Assembly: GCF_020921035.1 (NCBI RefSeq)
Contig: NC_063151.1
Span: 25,426,934 to 25,490,933 of the forward strand
From: Rhodamnia argentea
Taxonomy: Eukaryota; Streptophyta; Magnoliopsida; Myrtales; Myrtaceae
Direction of reading: 5' to 3'
Length of the DNA stretch: 64,000 nt
Part shown: positions 38,134 through 50,667 of the stretch, in pieces
How the letters are laid out: each line of letters begins with the position of its first letter
Position numbering within the stretch: position 1 is the stretch's first letter
The notes under the pieces: generated by a model
Seen by the model: only the letters and a program-made list of their open reading frames with translations
What the model was told of the DNA's origin: nothing
Databases searched by the model: none
Position numbers and translations under genes: made by a program

Positions 38134-38400
38134 TTCTCACCTGCACACGGAGCAAAACCCCGAATCAGACAAACAGGATCGCGAACCGGAAACTCCCCAA
38201 CAGTCCCCGCCAACTCCAAAACTCTGCGCAATCAGGGACGCAGCAGAGATCAGGAGATCGACAGCGACGGAAGAAAGATCAGAGGGAGAGGGAGAGAGCT
38301 CTGAGGGAGGCTCACGAGAGATCTGAACACGGGAGGGGAGGGGAGGGGAGGGGAGGGGAGAGTGTGAAGCGGGGAAACGAAGGTGGGTGGTGGTCAAGAT
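38134..38400 (-). promoter_or_regulatory. 5' UTR/promoter region of PLD alpha with a (GGGGA)n run
   Basis: Upstream of the PLD alpha start codon the plus strand carries repeated ggggaggggaggggagg units at about 38331-38361, which read CCCCT repeats on the coding strand. The G-rich strand has enough G4 runs to form a G-quadruplex. Placement in the 5' UTR or proximal promoter is inferred from distance (about 200-230 bp from the ATG). Confidence 0.55.
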
Positions 38401-40034
38401 GGAATGCGAAGATCCTGATCCGATATTTGCTGTATCGATGCGAGTGCGGAGTTCAGATCCATTCACACGCTCGCGCGATCCAAATTCACGGACGTCGGTG
38501 AATTATTTACGCGGAAATTGCACTGGTCCAACGCCCGAAAGCACACTGACAACGCGAAGAGCGGAGGGAATAAGGCAATCCATAGATTGAGCTCCTTCGT
38601 CAATGAAAGAGCCACCGCATCGGTTTGACAGTGGACAATAGACGTGACCTTAACTTTTTGGGGAAATTAAAGGTGAAGCCCTTGTAGTTTCGCTTATTTC
38701 TTCTTTTGGGGCCTTTTGTTTTGTGTTTTTTTTTTTTTTTGGGTAACTCTCTCTGAAATTGCATTTTCTACCATCTCTTTTTTTTTTTTTTTTGGGCCGT
38801 GCCAGATAATAGTCGACTGAACCCTCGTCGAGTGCGGTAGCCCCACCTTCAAGGGGAATGAAAAAGTATCTTATTTGACGGTTACACGACCGACGTGATG
38901 TAACCGACCAATCACATTGTGTAGCGTGAAATGCATACCGTGTTACACTGTTCTTAAATATTGATAATATCCACTTCATACAGTATGGTTGTTGTGTGAA
39001 ATATCTTATCTTTTTTTTTTTTAAAGATAAACATCTATAAAGTCATTAGAATGTCAAAAGAATAGTAGATGGACGAGGAGCTCATATAAATTCTCGTTTA
39101 GGCTGATCGTAGGTGTGGGTCGATTAAAGAACTATTTGTCGAAAATCGCGCTACGGGTACTTAAAGTCCAAGAACTATTCTCGATTCCACTCGGTAAAGG
39201 TTCTAGATGTAACAACTAAAGTAGGAGGCTATGCTTCTAATTAGTAGGAGTAATTACAACGATACAAAACGTCGGCATGTGCATTGCTGTATTGTTTTTC
39301 TAGAACAAACTCGACACCTTCCCATTCTCACCAATCTATTCATGGTTAGGTCATTTTCAATTGTAGGAGGATTAGGCGGCCACCTAAATACATAGCTACA
39401 GTTTGTCAAAATGAAAAGGACTTGCATTAATTCTCTCCCCCATATTGTTTATGGTTAGAATTTTCGAAAAAGGCTCGTAAACTCCCCCATTGGCACTCTT
39501 GCGATGCTTGGGAACAAGCCGTGTCTCATAAGAAAGCCCTTGACAGTGATATTATGGAGAAAGCTGCAATCCATGGGATTTTCCTTGCCCACCAAGCAAA
39601 ATGGGTGATTTTTTAGCCACAACTAGTTAAAGCTAAAGTTCCATTACAGAGCGTTTTCACATTTCGGATGGTGGTTCAGTTGAGTTTGCGCTAGATTCAG
39701 TATGACGATATACATTTTTGAAATAACGAGGGAAAATAGCTCTTCTTTGGAGAAGATCGAACTCCTGGGCCCATATAACGAGCACCTACACCGAATCAAT
39801 GGGGATCGTACATGGTTTCTTTCAGTTAAGGCGCATTTAAGGCGCATAAATGAAGAGCTCTCCTCGCTTTATTTTTGTACGGAAAGGGGCTCATTTTTAA
39901 TTGCCATGGATTAGAGATAATATATTTATCATAATATTTCTTCCTTTTCTTTTTTATAACCGAACTATGATATATAAAAAAATTTGTGCCTAGGGATGAA
40001 AGCCTCAATGAGTCGAGAGAATCCATAAAGTTGT
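38401..40034. other. intergenic stretch, no gene supported
   Basis: T-runs lie at 38726-38740 and 38778-38795. A fragment at about 39430-39620 has an open reading (KLPHWHSCDAWEQAVS) that I could not assign to a family. No RNA gene was seen. Confidence 0.35.
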
Positions 40035-40565
40035 AGCAAATTTAGGGTGCGCATGAAAATATTTCTCTCCGAGAAATCAACTTCTGATCAGAAGTTGATT
40101 TCTCTACTTCTTTTCAAAAGTAGAAGTTGATTTTTCTACTTATGCTCCAGATTGACTTCTGATTAGAAAAATTCGTTTGGTAATAGTTGAAAATTTATAC
40201 TTTTGAAACATTATTAACAAAATTTCCGACGGCGATGGTCGGCGGCAACGTCGGCGGCCGGTAGGTGCAGGTGGCGGTGGGTGGGTGGCGACCGCAGTCG
40301 ACGGCCGCGGTCGGCAGCCGGTGGTCACAGCAACGGTGGTCGACGGAGGCGAGTGTGGTCCAAGAAATGACTCTAAAGCCGAGAAGTTAAAATTGTTTAC
40401 TTCTTAAAATTAGCCAAAAATCTTATTATAAGTGAAAAATCCTACTATAAGTTAATTTTTTTATCAAACGGATTTCTACTTTGATAAGGTTTTTGTCAAA
40501 TACATTTCTTTGCCAAATGGGCTTTTGGCAGAGAAATGGAATTTCAAAAGTGATTTCATGCGGGT
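40035..40565. mobile_element. hAT-like MITE with palindromic arms and GC-rich core (family F)
   Basis: The left end (gcgcatgaaaatatttctct) and the reverse complement of the right end (ccgcatgaaatcacttttga) share a short terminal inverted repeat. Near the left end is a perfect 34-bp palindrome centred on tgatca at about 40071-40104, followed by reiterated ctacttcttttcaaaagtag. A GC-rich core lies at about 40225-40350. The ends are typical of non-autonomous hAT elements that begin near gtgcgtttgg-like motifs, so the superfamily is tentative. Confidence 0.5.
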
Positions 40566-41369
40566 CCTTACGTGTTGAAAATCACACTACCAATGAACAA
40601 CGCAACATAAATCAACTTGTAACTATTGAAACCAACATAAGAAATTGGAGGGGTGCAAAAGAATGAAAGGTGAACTTGGGGGGCACAATTGCAAAAAGGA
40701 CACGCACCGAGAAGGGAAAATTCGCACATCTCCAAAGGAGGTTCTCACTAATCACCGCACTTTCGATCTAATCGATCAAATCACCGAAAATTTCCATTTT
40801 AATCATTCAAACATTGAATTTTCAATTTTTTCATCATAAATATTCAGTTTAGTTCTCTAGTGAGATTCCGACGTGGCGCTCTCGTGACAATGATGAGCCT
40901 CCGACCAAAGAGTTCGATTTAAATAAAATTAACATCATGAAAAATTTCAAATCGATACATCTCTAATAAATTTAGCATAAAATATTTTTTTATTATAAAA
41001 ACTCCTAAACTGTTATATTTATAATAAATTTTTTCATAAATTAATTTTTTAACCACTAAAAGTTTCAAATTAGTATAGTATGACACATTTACTCTCAATT
41101 AGTTTCTGATGAATTGAGTTAATACTACAAAAAACTCCAAATCGATACACCCACTACAAATAGAGGATAAAAATCCCAAACTAGTACACCTGTCAACCGT
41201 CACATGTCATTTAACTCAGCAATTTCACGATAAATTTTAATGAGAATTAATGGAGGATAAATTTGTCATAGATAGTGATAAAAAAATTAGTTTTGGGTAA
41301 ATTCGTAACAACCGTACAAATTTTGGAGTTTTCGTTGTATTAGATCTTTAAAAAAAGAATAAATGTATT

Positions 41370-41820
41370 GAAAGTTCCAAATCTTATCACGAAAGTGCAA
41401 TTGAGTTCTAACACTTTTAAATTGATTCTAGTACTTGTCGCAAAAGTGCATTTGCATCATAAAACTTTCAAAAAGTATAATCAAGACCTAAAACTTGCTA
41501 AGTTGGTTTGATAGAGTCATTTCATTACCTCCGTCCAAGTTGACAAATGAAAAATTCTAATAATTTTTAGGGCTTAATTGAATAAACTTGATGTGTTGTA
41601 GGACTTCATCGCATCAAATTAACAAGTTCTATGACTTGATGTATGCTTTGAAAGTTTCAAGACGTAAATATACTTTGTGACAAGTTTTAGGACTTAATTA
41701 TATTTTTTAAAAATTTCAAGACGCAAATGCACTTTTTGACAAGTTTTATAAATTCATTGTATTTTTTTGAAAGTTTTAGGATGCAAATACACTTTTATGA
41801 TAAGTTTTAAGATTTTCAAT
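41370..41820. mobile_element. foldback element (family D), second copy
   Basis: This copy shares 'cttatcacgaaagtgcaatt' and 'aaacttgctaagttggtttg'-type words with the copy at 23436-23730. Its right half repeats them as near reverse complements interspersed with aagttttaggact. It is non-coding. Confidence 0.5.
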
Positions 41821-43440
41821 ATACTTATCCCAAAAAAAGAAAAGTGCGGTTCATGCATTAATAAAAATCAAAATTCAGTGATTGGATTAAAATTCACCCT
41901 TTCAGCAATCCACTCGACGCATTTCCCTCTTCTCCTTTTTTTTTTTCTGAAAAAGAAGGAAACAAGTAACAAATAGCAAATTTGCTCACCCTCGCAGAAA
42001 CATGTTTCCAATGGCCTCGGACGCTATTTTGACCCATAAATGTTGCGACATCGTTGAATACATGGAGTCCACCAATTTGTAAATGGATTATTGGATATCC
42101 ATGTAAAATGGATATCTCTAATGTAAGAGGCTCGATATGAAAAATCATCGGTATAAAATGATCAAGTGATTGGATTGCGGACTAGTTTCACGGTATGCCT
42201 CGATACAATTTCGGGTGCTGTTCATGTGGGGGCTTGTTAATCGGGCGTCTACTTTTCCATTTGATTTTTTCATCGATATAATTCGAGCTGAAAACCGCCC
42301 GTTCGACGCACGAGCATATCGCACAAAGGGAGAGAAAGTACATGTCTATGTCCGTGGTCCGACCGAACCCATCGTAATCGTTGATCATGCCAGCGGCGGT
42401 AACTTTAAATTTGCCAAAATGAGGGGGTGGATCTAGCAGAGGTGGATCTGGCAGAACCGAATTGGAGCGGGAGTGGATAAAGGAAAACATTGGTGGGGCC
42501 CATAAATTTGTGGGGGCGCGGGTGGGGTGGAAGAATTAAAAAAGGATAAGATATCTTGTTCGGCTACAGTGACGGGTACCGTTGTCGGCAACATTAGGAT
42601 CGCGCCACGTAAACTCGAGACGGGATGTACTACATGAATTTAAGATGGGCCGACCTGTGGGACCCAGGAGACACGTGGTGCACAACCTCGACCGCTAAAA
42701 AAAAACATTAGAGAAGAGAGAGAGCGGGAGAGGGGTAGACGTAGACCGTAACGTGCGTCCTCGGGGTATGCATCATCACATGAATACGGGTAACGCTGGC
42801 GACCCGATCGTTGATCCGATTAAAGGCACCGAATTCTTGCATTCTGTTTTTTTTTTATTGATACTAATTTTTTTTTGGTCAGAAAATGATAATAATTAAT
42901 TAGCACAATGACGACGTGTTTGCTTCAAATACAATATAGTAATCATTTTGGATTGTCCCCAATTAGAGGAGAGTGATTGGCTCGAAGCCGGCCTAATGAT
43001 AAAGATTAATTTTTTCCTCAATTTTTCATCTTTTATTATCTAAACGGATCAGATGTAATTTCACGGAGTAATTTTAAGGGAAGAAAATCGTAACAATTTT
43101 GTAATCTATTTTTTTTGACTAAATTTTCAGTCCAACATGAAACTATGATTGCCTTTATGGACTCGGGGTGCATTTTCTTCACGGCGCCTAGAACCGCATT
43201 GTAATATAAACAAAATCTTAAAAAAAAAAAAAAGGGTCCTTGGATAATCTCCACTAGAATTAAAAAAAGAAAAAAGAAAAAGAAAATCTCCACTAGATAT
43301 CCGCATGGTGGTGCCGAACCTGCGGTGCGGGCCCACGACATCTCTTTCCAACGGGCCGAATATGTCGCTAAATCTTGACCAAGTCCCAATTGGCACAATG
43401 CTATCATAGCTTTCTCGAATAAAATACATGTAATTATATT

Positions 43441-43815
43441 TAGGGAAAATGTCGCAAATGCTCTATAAACTTTGGCCAGATATGTAATGTCATCGCCGAA
43501 CTTTTAATTTGTTCATTTTAATACATGAACTTTTATCACATGTTTGATTCGATTCCTGAACTATATGAAAATTTTCAATGTTGTCTATCTTTTAATTCAA
43601 GTTTATGGACAACATCGATCATTTTCACATAACTCGAGGACTGAATCAAATATGTACCAAAATTTCAGGGGTCAAATTGAACAAACTAAAAGTCTAGAGA
43701 ACACGCCGTGCATCAAGCTAAATTTCATGAATCATATTGAACAAATTAAAAGTTTAAAGATGACGTTGCACATTGGGCTAAAGTTCAACGATCATTCTTT
43801 TTTAATAACTTTTCT
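43441..43815. mobile_element. foldback element (family B), copy 1
   Basis: The left arm (acttttaatttgttcatttt, tttgattcgattcctgaact) and the reverse complement of the right arm (about 43650-43800) form long imperfect inverted repeats around a short centre (aacatcgatcattttcac). Related copies are at 49455-49875 and 50668-50990. Confidence 0.6.
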
Positions 43816-44508
43816 TTAAATAAAAAAAAAGGCTAACACTTTTTCCACATGAAATGTGGCTGTAAACACTCCCTGCCCCCTTGAATTTACGACATTATAA
43901 CTTACCAGTACCACGTTAGCATGCTGTTGGAAGTTAGTTTCTTTTCTTCTTTTTGTTATTATTCATTTGGGACGACCTTTGTATGTTGGATGATTGCTCA
44001 GTGGCTGAATTCTTGGAAAAAAATCCTTGTTTATCTTAACGCACTTTTTTTTTTTTTGGTAGTATGATCCGTTCGAAGGTGTACGAGTGTTATATCTAGA
44101 GTAAAAAAAGCGTGAACTTATCAGAAATCTTTATTTCAACTATAGAAATCCAATGGAAAAGGAACTTCCAACGTCGAAATGGAATAATGATGTAATAATC
44201 TCACTTTTATCTAATAAACTGGTGTAATAATCTCACTTTTATCTTATGTTTTGGAGAGATTTCCTCATTTTTTTTTGTTGGGGGTAAAGAATTCCAAGAT
44301 CTTTGAACCAGCATGGCCTCCAGAGAATCTGGGCCGTCTCCCCAACGAGGCCCATCTTCAAAAGAAGGCCCACAGTAGAATTCTTCATCTCTTCTTCACC
44401 CATGGTCCACGGTGGCGGTACGGCTGAAACTTCGATCGACTCTCCCTTTCACCGGACGCAAGAAACGTTCCGGGAAGAACGAGAAGACGAACAGCGTTGG
44501 GGAAAGTC

Positions 44509-47272
44509 ATGATTCTCGCAGTTCTCTTCGCTAACTCGGAAGGAAACATTCTCGTCGAAAGGTTTGAGCTCGTTTGGAACCGTTTCTGTCGTTCTTGTTT
44601 TGTCCTTTGATTTTTCCAGCAGCAAGTCTTGGCTTCTTGTTTCTTAATCGAAGCTGTGTTTTTTTTTTGGTAAGTTCTTAATCGAAACTGTTGATGTATA
44701 GCTTTCCGCTGAATTTGATTTATCTGATGCCCTTCTTTGATCGGATGTGTGGCGTTTGCTGGTCTCGATCAGTGTGTCCATGCGGATCGGGTTGATTCCC
44801 CTTCGATCTGCGGGGGAGCAATTCGCACGCGTTTGCGCTTTGACTCGATTAGGTTTACTCAAGTTTCAATTTCGCGTTCTTTTGGAAGTTTCGATCATTA
44901 GTTATCTCTGTGGAGGAAGAAAAATATGGAACCAACTGATATATTCGAGTAATTCGTAATGATTACCTCATAAATTTTGGAGTTCTTCTCGAGGGTTCAG
45001 TAAAGTGGCTAGACTACATAAGCATTCGGCACTAAATGGCTTTTTGATCAGGCATGGTGGTAGCTATCAAATCCGGTTGCAGATTATTAATGGGAATGTT
45101 GAATTCCCTCAAATTTTTTATTTTGCTTGATGATTTCGGTTCTTGAGCACTTCCTTTTTACGCGGGAGCTATGGTATTTTCTAATTCGTATCCGTGACAT
45201 TATGTGGGCTGTAATTGATATCGTCATCTTGGCTAGGTTCAATGGAGTTCCCGCTGAAGAACGGCTCCACTGGCGATCATTCTTGGTTAAGCTGGGAGCC
45301 GAAAACCTTAGAGGTGCAAAAAATGAAGAGCTCCTTGTTGCTTGCCACAAGTATGTGTTGCTCTTTCCCACTTTATTCTCCACATCGGGAAATGCTGTTG
45401 AAGGCAGTAAAATTTGGAGCCTCCTTGTTGGAGGGTTTAATAATTTACTTAAAAACTTGGAACCTGACTGCATCAATGGCCAGAACTTTTTTTATTTTGA
45501 CTGACCTTAGTTCAAGTCATGTAAAGACCAGCTCTAGCCACTGATGCTATGATTGGTCATGTTTTGCTGCTCGCTCAATCTGGTGTTATTCCCTGGGTTT
45601 GTATCAGCTCACAATGTCTACCATTTACACTTCAAAGTCGTGAATATCAATATGCTGTATTTCCCTCCTGATTTATATCTTAATAGACTTTCTTATGTTC
45701 CACCATCTCTTGTCCATGCGTCTTGGGATCCCTTAGCTACATCAAAATCCAGCCTAATCTGATGTTTGTTGACTTCAACTCAGCATAACATGTTATATTT
45801 ATAGAAAGGTCAAATAAACGGAGCTTCCTTGATCATTTACTTCATGGAAATAAGAATATCTTTTGGCTTTTGAGGCAAAATTTGTTAAAAAGACATTGGG
45901 CTTCGAGTCTACTGTCGGGCGCATGATGAATATCTGACCTCTCTATTTTGATTGATTTGTTCACCCTTCAATAGGTCTGTCTATATCGTATATACAGTGC
46001 TCGGCGATGTCAGCATCTATGTTGTGGGCAAGGATGAATATGATGAACTAGCCTGTGAGTATCATTTTTTTTTTAATTTCCACTTAACTGCAGAAACTGT
46101 CTGGGAAAAAAAGAGGGCTCTCACGAATCAGGACATTGGGTATCTGGATTTGCATTTACCTGTTTCTTCAATAGATGTAGTTTACATTCTTGTAAGCGAC
46201 AAGTTCTGACTTCCTTCATTAGGATGAGCTTGTTACCATAATAGCTCTTTAATTGTGGAATGTATATGATACATGTAATAAGCTGGCTGTCAATGAACAT
46301 TTCAAAGGTCATGCTAGTGGAATCTCTTTGAGATGTTCATTGACAGCCAGCTTATCACATGTATCATATCCATTATACAACTACAGAGCTATCTAGTGGA
46401 ATCTCTTTAGAGATATGTCACTATAGTGGCCCTGCGAGACCACCACTACTGGAACTCCCTCCCTAAAATGTCATTGGGGCATCTTTTTTGTCCTTTTTTG
46501 CCATAGGATGATAGAAGAGTGTGTTGATGTCTTATTGAATTATTTTTTTTTCCTGGTCTGATTTATGCTTCTCATGTTGCTTGTGTAGTGTCAGAAGTGA
46601 TCTTCGTTATAACATCAGCTGTTAAAGATGCATGTGGGAAGCCTCCGACTGAGCGCCTTTTCCTCGATAAGTATGGAAAGATATGTTTATGCCTGGATGA
46701 AATTGTTTGGAAGGTAAGGAGGATTTTTGTTATAAACAAAGAGAAACCTGGAAACTACATGATTGTTGGTACTTCATCTCAATTCTGTCGGCACATAGAT
46801 TTAGATAACCATAAGTGCAACTAAACAGTTTTTCTGCAACTTAATAATGGAGCCAATTGATTCTTGGATGTCAAATTAGGACATTTGCTCTCCAGTCTCA
46901 TAGAACATGGAGGAAATATCGTTGTTAGACATGGGACATTGACTTGCGTTGTTGAATACTTAGTTGGCAAGGTTTGGTAGTTCGAAGGAAAGCTATCATC
47001 AGCCCCTTTAAGCGATACAGTCTAGCATAACTTGAAATTTTTTTTTTCTTTTTTGAAAAAATAGTATCCATTACCAGGCAGAATTAGACAAGACAGAATA
47101 TGAGTTTATAACTAGTGGTTAGGTTGCATGTGTTCTACTTTATGTATGGGTAATACTTCCTGATTTCTTGCTCATCTGCATCATTCCTTATGTTTTGAAG
47201 GGTTGCCTGGAGAACACAGACAAAGAAAGAATCAAAAGGCTAATACGCTTAAAACCTCCAGTGGATTTTTGA
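44509..47272 (+). CDS. longin/SNARE-like (adaptor small-chain-like) family protein, five exons, 147 aa
   Basis: Exons are 44509-44561, 45237-45350, 45975-46054, 46589-46713 and 47201-47272, all in phase at GT/AG. The protein reads MILAVLFANSEGNILVERFN, then GVPAEERLHWRSFLVKLGAE, ELLVACHKSVYIVYTVLGDV, SIYVVGKDEYDELALSEVIF, VITSAVKDACGKPPTERLFL, DKYGKICLCLDEIVWKGCLE and a basic C-terminal RIKRLIRLKPPVDF. This is the longin-like fold of adaptor sigma and coatomer zeta small chains. It corresponds to a conserved plant 'SNARE-like superfamily' protein that is distinct from the AP1-4 sigma chains and from coatomer zeta. A role in vesicle trafficking is inferred from the fold only. The gene looks intact. 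Confidence 0.92.
46243..46390 (+). repeat. near-perfect 58-nt inverted repeat (long hairpin) in an intron
   Basis: The arm 46243-46300 (agctctttaattgtggaatg ... gctggctgtcaatgaaca) is complementary to 46333-46390 with only a few mismatches, around a 32-nt loop. It lies in intron 3 of the longin-like gene and would be transcribed with it. It could be a small MITE or a young hairpin small-RNA precursor. Confidence 0.8.
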
Positions 47273-48332
47273 GTCAAGTCAAATTGCTTCTAATTGATTT
47301 AAGACCCTGAAGTTTCTGACCTATGGGTGTTCTCGGTGGCATTACCAGTGTCCCAAAACACAGGGATTTCCCTAGAACGATTTGGATCTTGATGGAGCTA
47401 TGTTGTGTTTGATTCTTTATCTCAAACCAAGGGTTGGTGACCGAAGAGATATCTTTCGACTTTCTAGTCGATGTTAATGTTGTAATTCTGTTGAAATGAT
47501 TGATTTTATAGTATGCTAGCCATGGCTTTCCATATGGGAAGACGATGCGAGATAATGAGCAGTTAGGCTTTTCCGTCTGATCTTTCTGGCCTATATCATG
47601 TCTGCTCTTGGTGCTTGAAATGCGTAAAGCGACCAAAGATTCAACATCAGGCCGAAATCCATACTTGCGGTGGACTTCCGATGAATTTGCTTTGGGCGTG
47701 AGTTCTCAGAAAATGTAGTTACCGGAAGTCCCGGTTCTCTTTTGATCGATGTTTTTTACCCCCAAGAAAATCCCTGGAAATGTCTCTGCTGCTTTCAGAT
47801 TAGGACCCGAGTGTTTCAAAGCGATAATTGATGCTAATGCTTGCCTGCTGATCAGGACTCCATGATCAAGAGCCAAGACCAGCATTCACAAGAGACTTGT
47901 GATTCTGGTAAACAGCGTCCCACGGGCGCTTGTTAATCACAAAACCCTCAAATTAGAATCATTAGGACCTCACAATCTTGCTTATCACATGTAAAACACA
48001 ATTCCTTGCAATTTGGCATCTTGCGTGAACTGGGTTTTTTGGCCGTGAGGTGATCGTGTCCCTGCATGGTGACGAAGAAACAAGTAACCCATATCCCTTT
48101 GTTCTGATCCGTAAGCAATGTCTGCCGCGATGTGAGCACGGGTGGGATGAGATGATGAGCCACGTGCCTGCTCGCTTTAAGCCTCCTTACTCCATCTTTC
48201 TTCACAGGATTTGATGTTTCAGAGGCGTCTCATGACTCAATTCCCTTAGAATTTCCCTAAATACAAGCGCCATCTAGTTCGTTTTGCATCCTCCCTCTCT
48301 GCTCAGCAAGCTAAAGCAGTAAGCTTGGAAAA
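47273..48332. other. intergenic stretch
   Basis: The first 200-400 bases should be the 3' UTR of the longin-like gene, and the last 150 bases the promoter/5' UTR of the ATS3-like gene. No other gene is recognised. An open frame on the minus strand at 47948-48205 has no motif. Confidence 0.4.
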
Positions 48333-49097
48333 ATGATCAGGAGGCTGAGTTTCGTGCTGTGGTTGAGCCTTTTGTCCGTAGCTTTTGGCAATCCCAGGTC
48401 CGTCGTCTCGCAGCCCCACGCACTTAAGTCCTTCAAGGTCAATGACACTCGGGTATGAACCTTTCAGTAGTTAAAATGTTCTCCCTCTCTCTCTCTCTCT
48501 CTCTCTCTGATGCATGTGCTATGAACAAGAAGGATCCTAAGAAAGGTATGTGATATGGCAGAACGAAGGGACCTGTACCTATACGGTATCGGTGAGGACG
48601 AGCTGTCTTTCGACCAGCAACACCAGAGACCAAATCAGTCTTGTGTTTGGAGATGGCTATGGCAATCAGGTACTCAAAATTGCAATGCATTTGCATGTTT
48701 TTTGATGCATTGTCTGCAACAGATTCGCGTCTTTAGATGTTCCAGGCCTTATGGATATGAGGATGATGAACGGCGGCTTCTTGTGAATAACCCGGAGCTA
48801 TGTCATGATGATCAGGTGTATGTGCCCAGGCTGGACAGTCCATCCAGCAGGGCGTTCGAGAGGTGCTCGACCGACACTTTCCAGATAAACGGGCCGTGCG
48901 CGTACCAGATCTGCTACCTCTACCTCTTCAGGAACGGGCACGACGGTTGGAGACCCAAGCACGTGACGGTTCAGGCTCACGCGTCCTCCTACTATGGGCA
49001 GGCGCAGCCCGTCACCTTCTATTACGGCACCTTCATTCCCAGGGCCGTCTGGTATGGGTTCAATTACTGCGCCGGTCGTCGTGTGGCTCCTTCCTGA
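48333..49097 (+). CDS. ATS3: embryo-specific ATS3-type PLAT/LH2-domain protein, three exons, 169 aa
   Basis: Exons are 48333-48452, 48562-48669 and 48816-49097, all in phase 0. The N-terminus is a signal peptide (MIRRLSFVLWLSLLSVAFG). The mature part has the ATS3 pattern: NEGTCTYTVSVRTSC, STSNTRDQISLVFGDGYGNQ, VYVPRLDSPSSRAFERCSTD, TFQINGPCAYQICYLYLFRN, GHDGWRPKHVTVQ, and VWYGFNYCAG near the end. Cys spacing matches the family. ATS3 proteins are secreted, contain a PLAT-like beta-sandwich and were first described from embryos; their molecular partner is unclear. The acceptor of exon 2 was chosen because it keeps phase 0 with the donor of exon 1; an upstream AG would not. A (CT)n run lies in intron 1 at 48482-48508. 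The frame is intact. Confidence 0.88.
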
Positions 49098-49454
49098 AGC
49101 TTAGCGAACTGCCTGGATGGCGCAACACTTCAATCAAGCCGACGTTCTCTGGGAGTGTGTGTATCTTGTTAGCCTTTCTGTCTACTGGATTTTGCTCATC
49201 TTAAGACTTCCTCGAGCTTTCTCGCATGGTTTCGGGTCTTCGTGCATGTCGGCAATATCGCGTGAAATATGCGTTCGAGTACTAACGTGCATCGAAAGAA
49301 AGGACCAAGAAAACCCGCTGGGAGCTGGCCTCGTACTCTCGAAAATACTATTCCTAAACCCCAGCTTAATTCTGCTGCCAATGAGCCCCTCTTGCATCCA
49401 CCTCCTCTACTTTAGTTACACAAGAGGGAAAATGACATGGATGTCTCCTGCCTA

Positions 49455-49875
49455 ACGTAACCTATAATGTCATCTCTCAAAACAATGCCGTCTTGAACGT
49501 TTAATACGTTCAATGCAATCCCTAAACTTTTAATAGTGGTCCTCGCATCCTTTCAACATTCGAATTAAGTAAAATTGCCTTAAAATATCACATCATTCTT
49601 ATGTGTTGTATAAAGTCATTTGAATACTTGCTATATTCTTACTAGTACCTCGAATAGAGATAATTGATAGAACAATATTGAATATCTTCAGATAGTCCAG
49701 AAACTAAATTGAATAACTATAAAAAATTCATGAACTATATCGAATAAATTAGAAGTTCGGGGATGACATTGCATATTTGGATGAAGTTTAGGAACCGCAT
49801 TGAAATAAAAATTAAAAGTTCAAGGATGACATTGCACATAGGATCAAATTCATAAACCATTTGAGTAATTATCCC
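49455..49875. mobile_element. foldback element (family B), copy 2
   Basis: The left arm (gttcaatgcaatccctaaac) and the right arm, with aagttcggggatgacattgc and aagttcaaggatgacattgc, are inverted and partly duplicated versions of the family-B arm. It starts just downstream of the ATS3-like gene. Non-coding. Confidence 0.55.
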
Positions 49876-50199
49876 CAAATAACATAAAGGATTAATCTTT
49901 TATCCAAGGGCGGTAACAAGATCATGCCCGCACCGCGGGATCTTATTCTTAATAACTAGTGTCAATTTCATTAATCCTAGTTTACGCAGTCAATTCATTA
50001 ATATTCTACTAGACTTTTTTTTTTTTTAAATTTCCCTCAAATGATGAGTTTATGAATGGATGTTCCGAAAGTAAAGGAAAAGGGCCAAATGTTTCCTGAT
50101 AGTCCGAATGATTTTAATGGAAACAGATCTCAATTTATGAGCACAAGTCCCGGATCAATATAAATTTATAATCGTAAGCTATCCCCTTTTGCAACTCTT

Positions 50200-50435
50200 T
50201 GTTTATTCCGCGAAAAATGAAACATTTGAAAAATATTTTTCCTAAAAATGATCACTTGTATCAATTAAAATAATTAATCAATTGAAAATACTTTACTATC
50301 GATATCAATTTATAACTAAATGTTTTCGTTGGTGATAAAAATATTTTTGTTCATTTATTTTTTAAGCGATACCAGCAATTATTTTTAGAAAAATATTTTC
50401 TAAATCGTTCATTCTCCACGAAACAAACGGAGGCT
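50200..50435. mobile_element. hAT-like MITE (family E), short copy
   Basis: It starts tttgtttattccgcgaaaaa and ends cacgaaacaaacggagg, an imperfect terminal inverted repeat. The interior (aaatatttttgttcatttat, agcaattatttttagaaaaa) is shared with 58680-58853. Confidence 0.55.
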
Positions 50436-50667
50436 AAACTTGACATCTAGCACTCTAGATAGTGAGAAATATCTTTCATCATCGTGCGAAATGGTTTTAT
50501 CGGTCAAGCACGTTATTTTTTCTAAAGTGAAGAATTTAAGACGGATCGAGTTTAACATATATTTCTTCTACACCACATAAATTGTACATTTGCCATTGGT
50601 TTTTTTCCCCTTTTCCTTCTACTGAAAAAACGAGAGAGCATTTTTCTGTAATAAGTAAAAGAGAAAT

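Larger units (their letters stand above)
40566..44300. other. intergenic stretch with scattered repeats, no gene supported
   Basis: This is AT-rich DNA with foldback repeats at about 41370-41820 (family D) and 43441-43815 (family B). Open frames at 42170-42490 and 43036-43430 have no recognisable domains, and those at 43127-43407 include A/T runs. The last 200 bases are probably the upstream region of the longin-like gene. Confidence 0.35.

Noticed and set aside
39430-39620. open reading with KLPHWHSCDAWEQAVS considered as a LINE or gypsy pol remnant
   Set aside because: I could not match it to a polymerase motif, and the frame is short; insufficient support.
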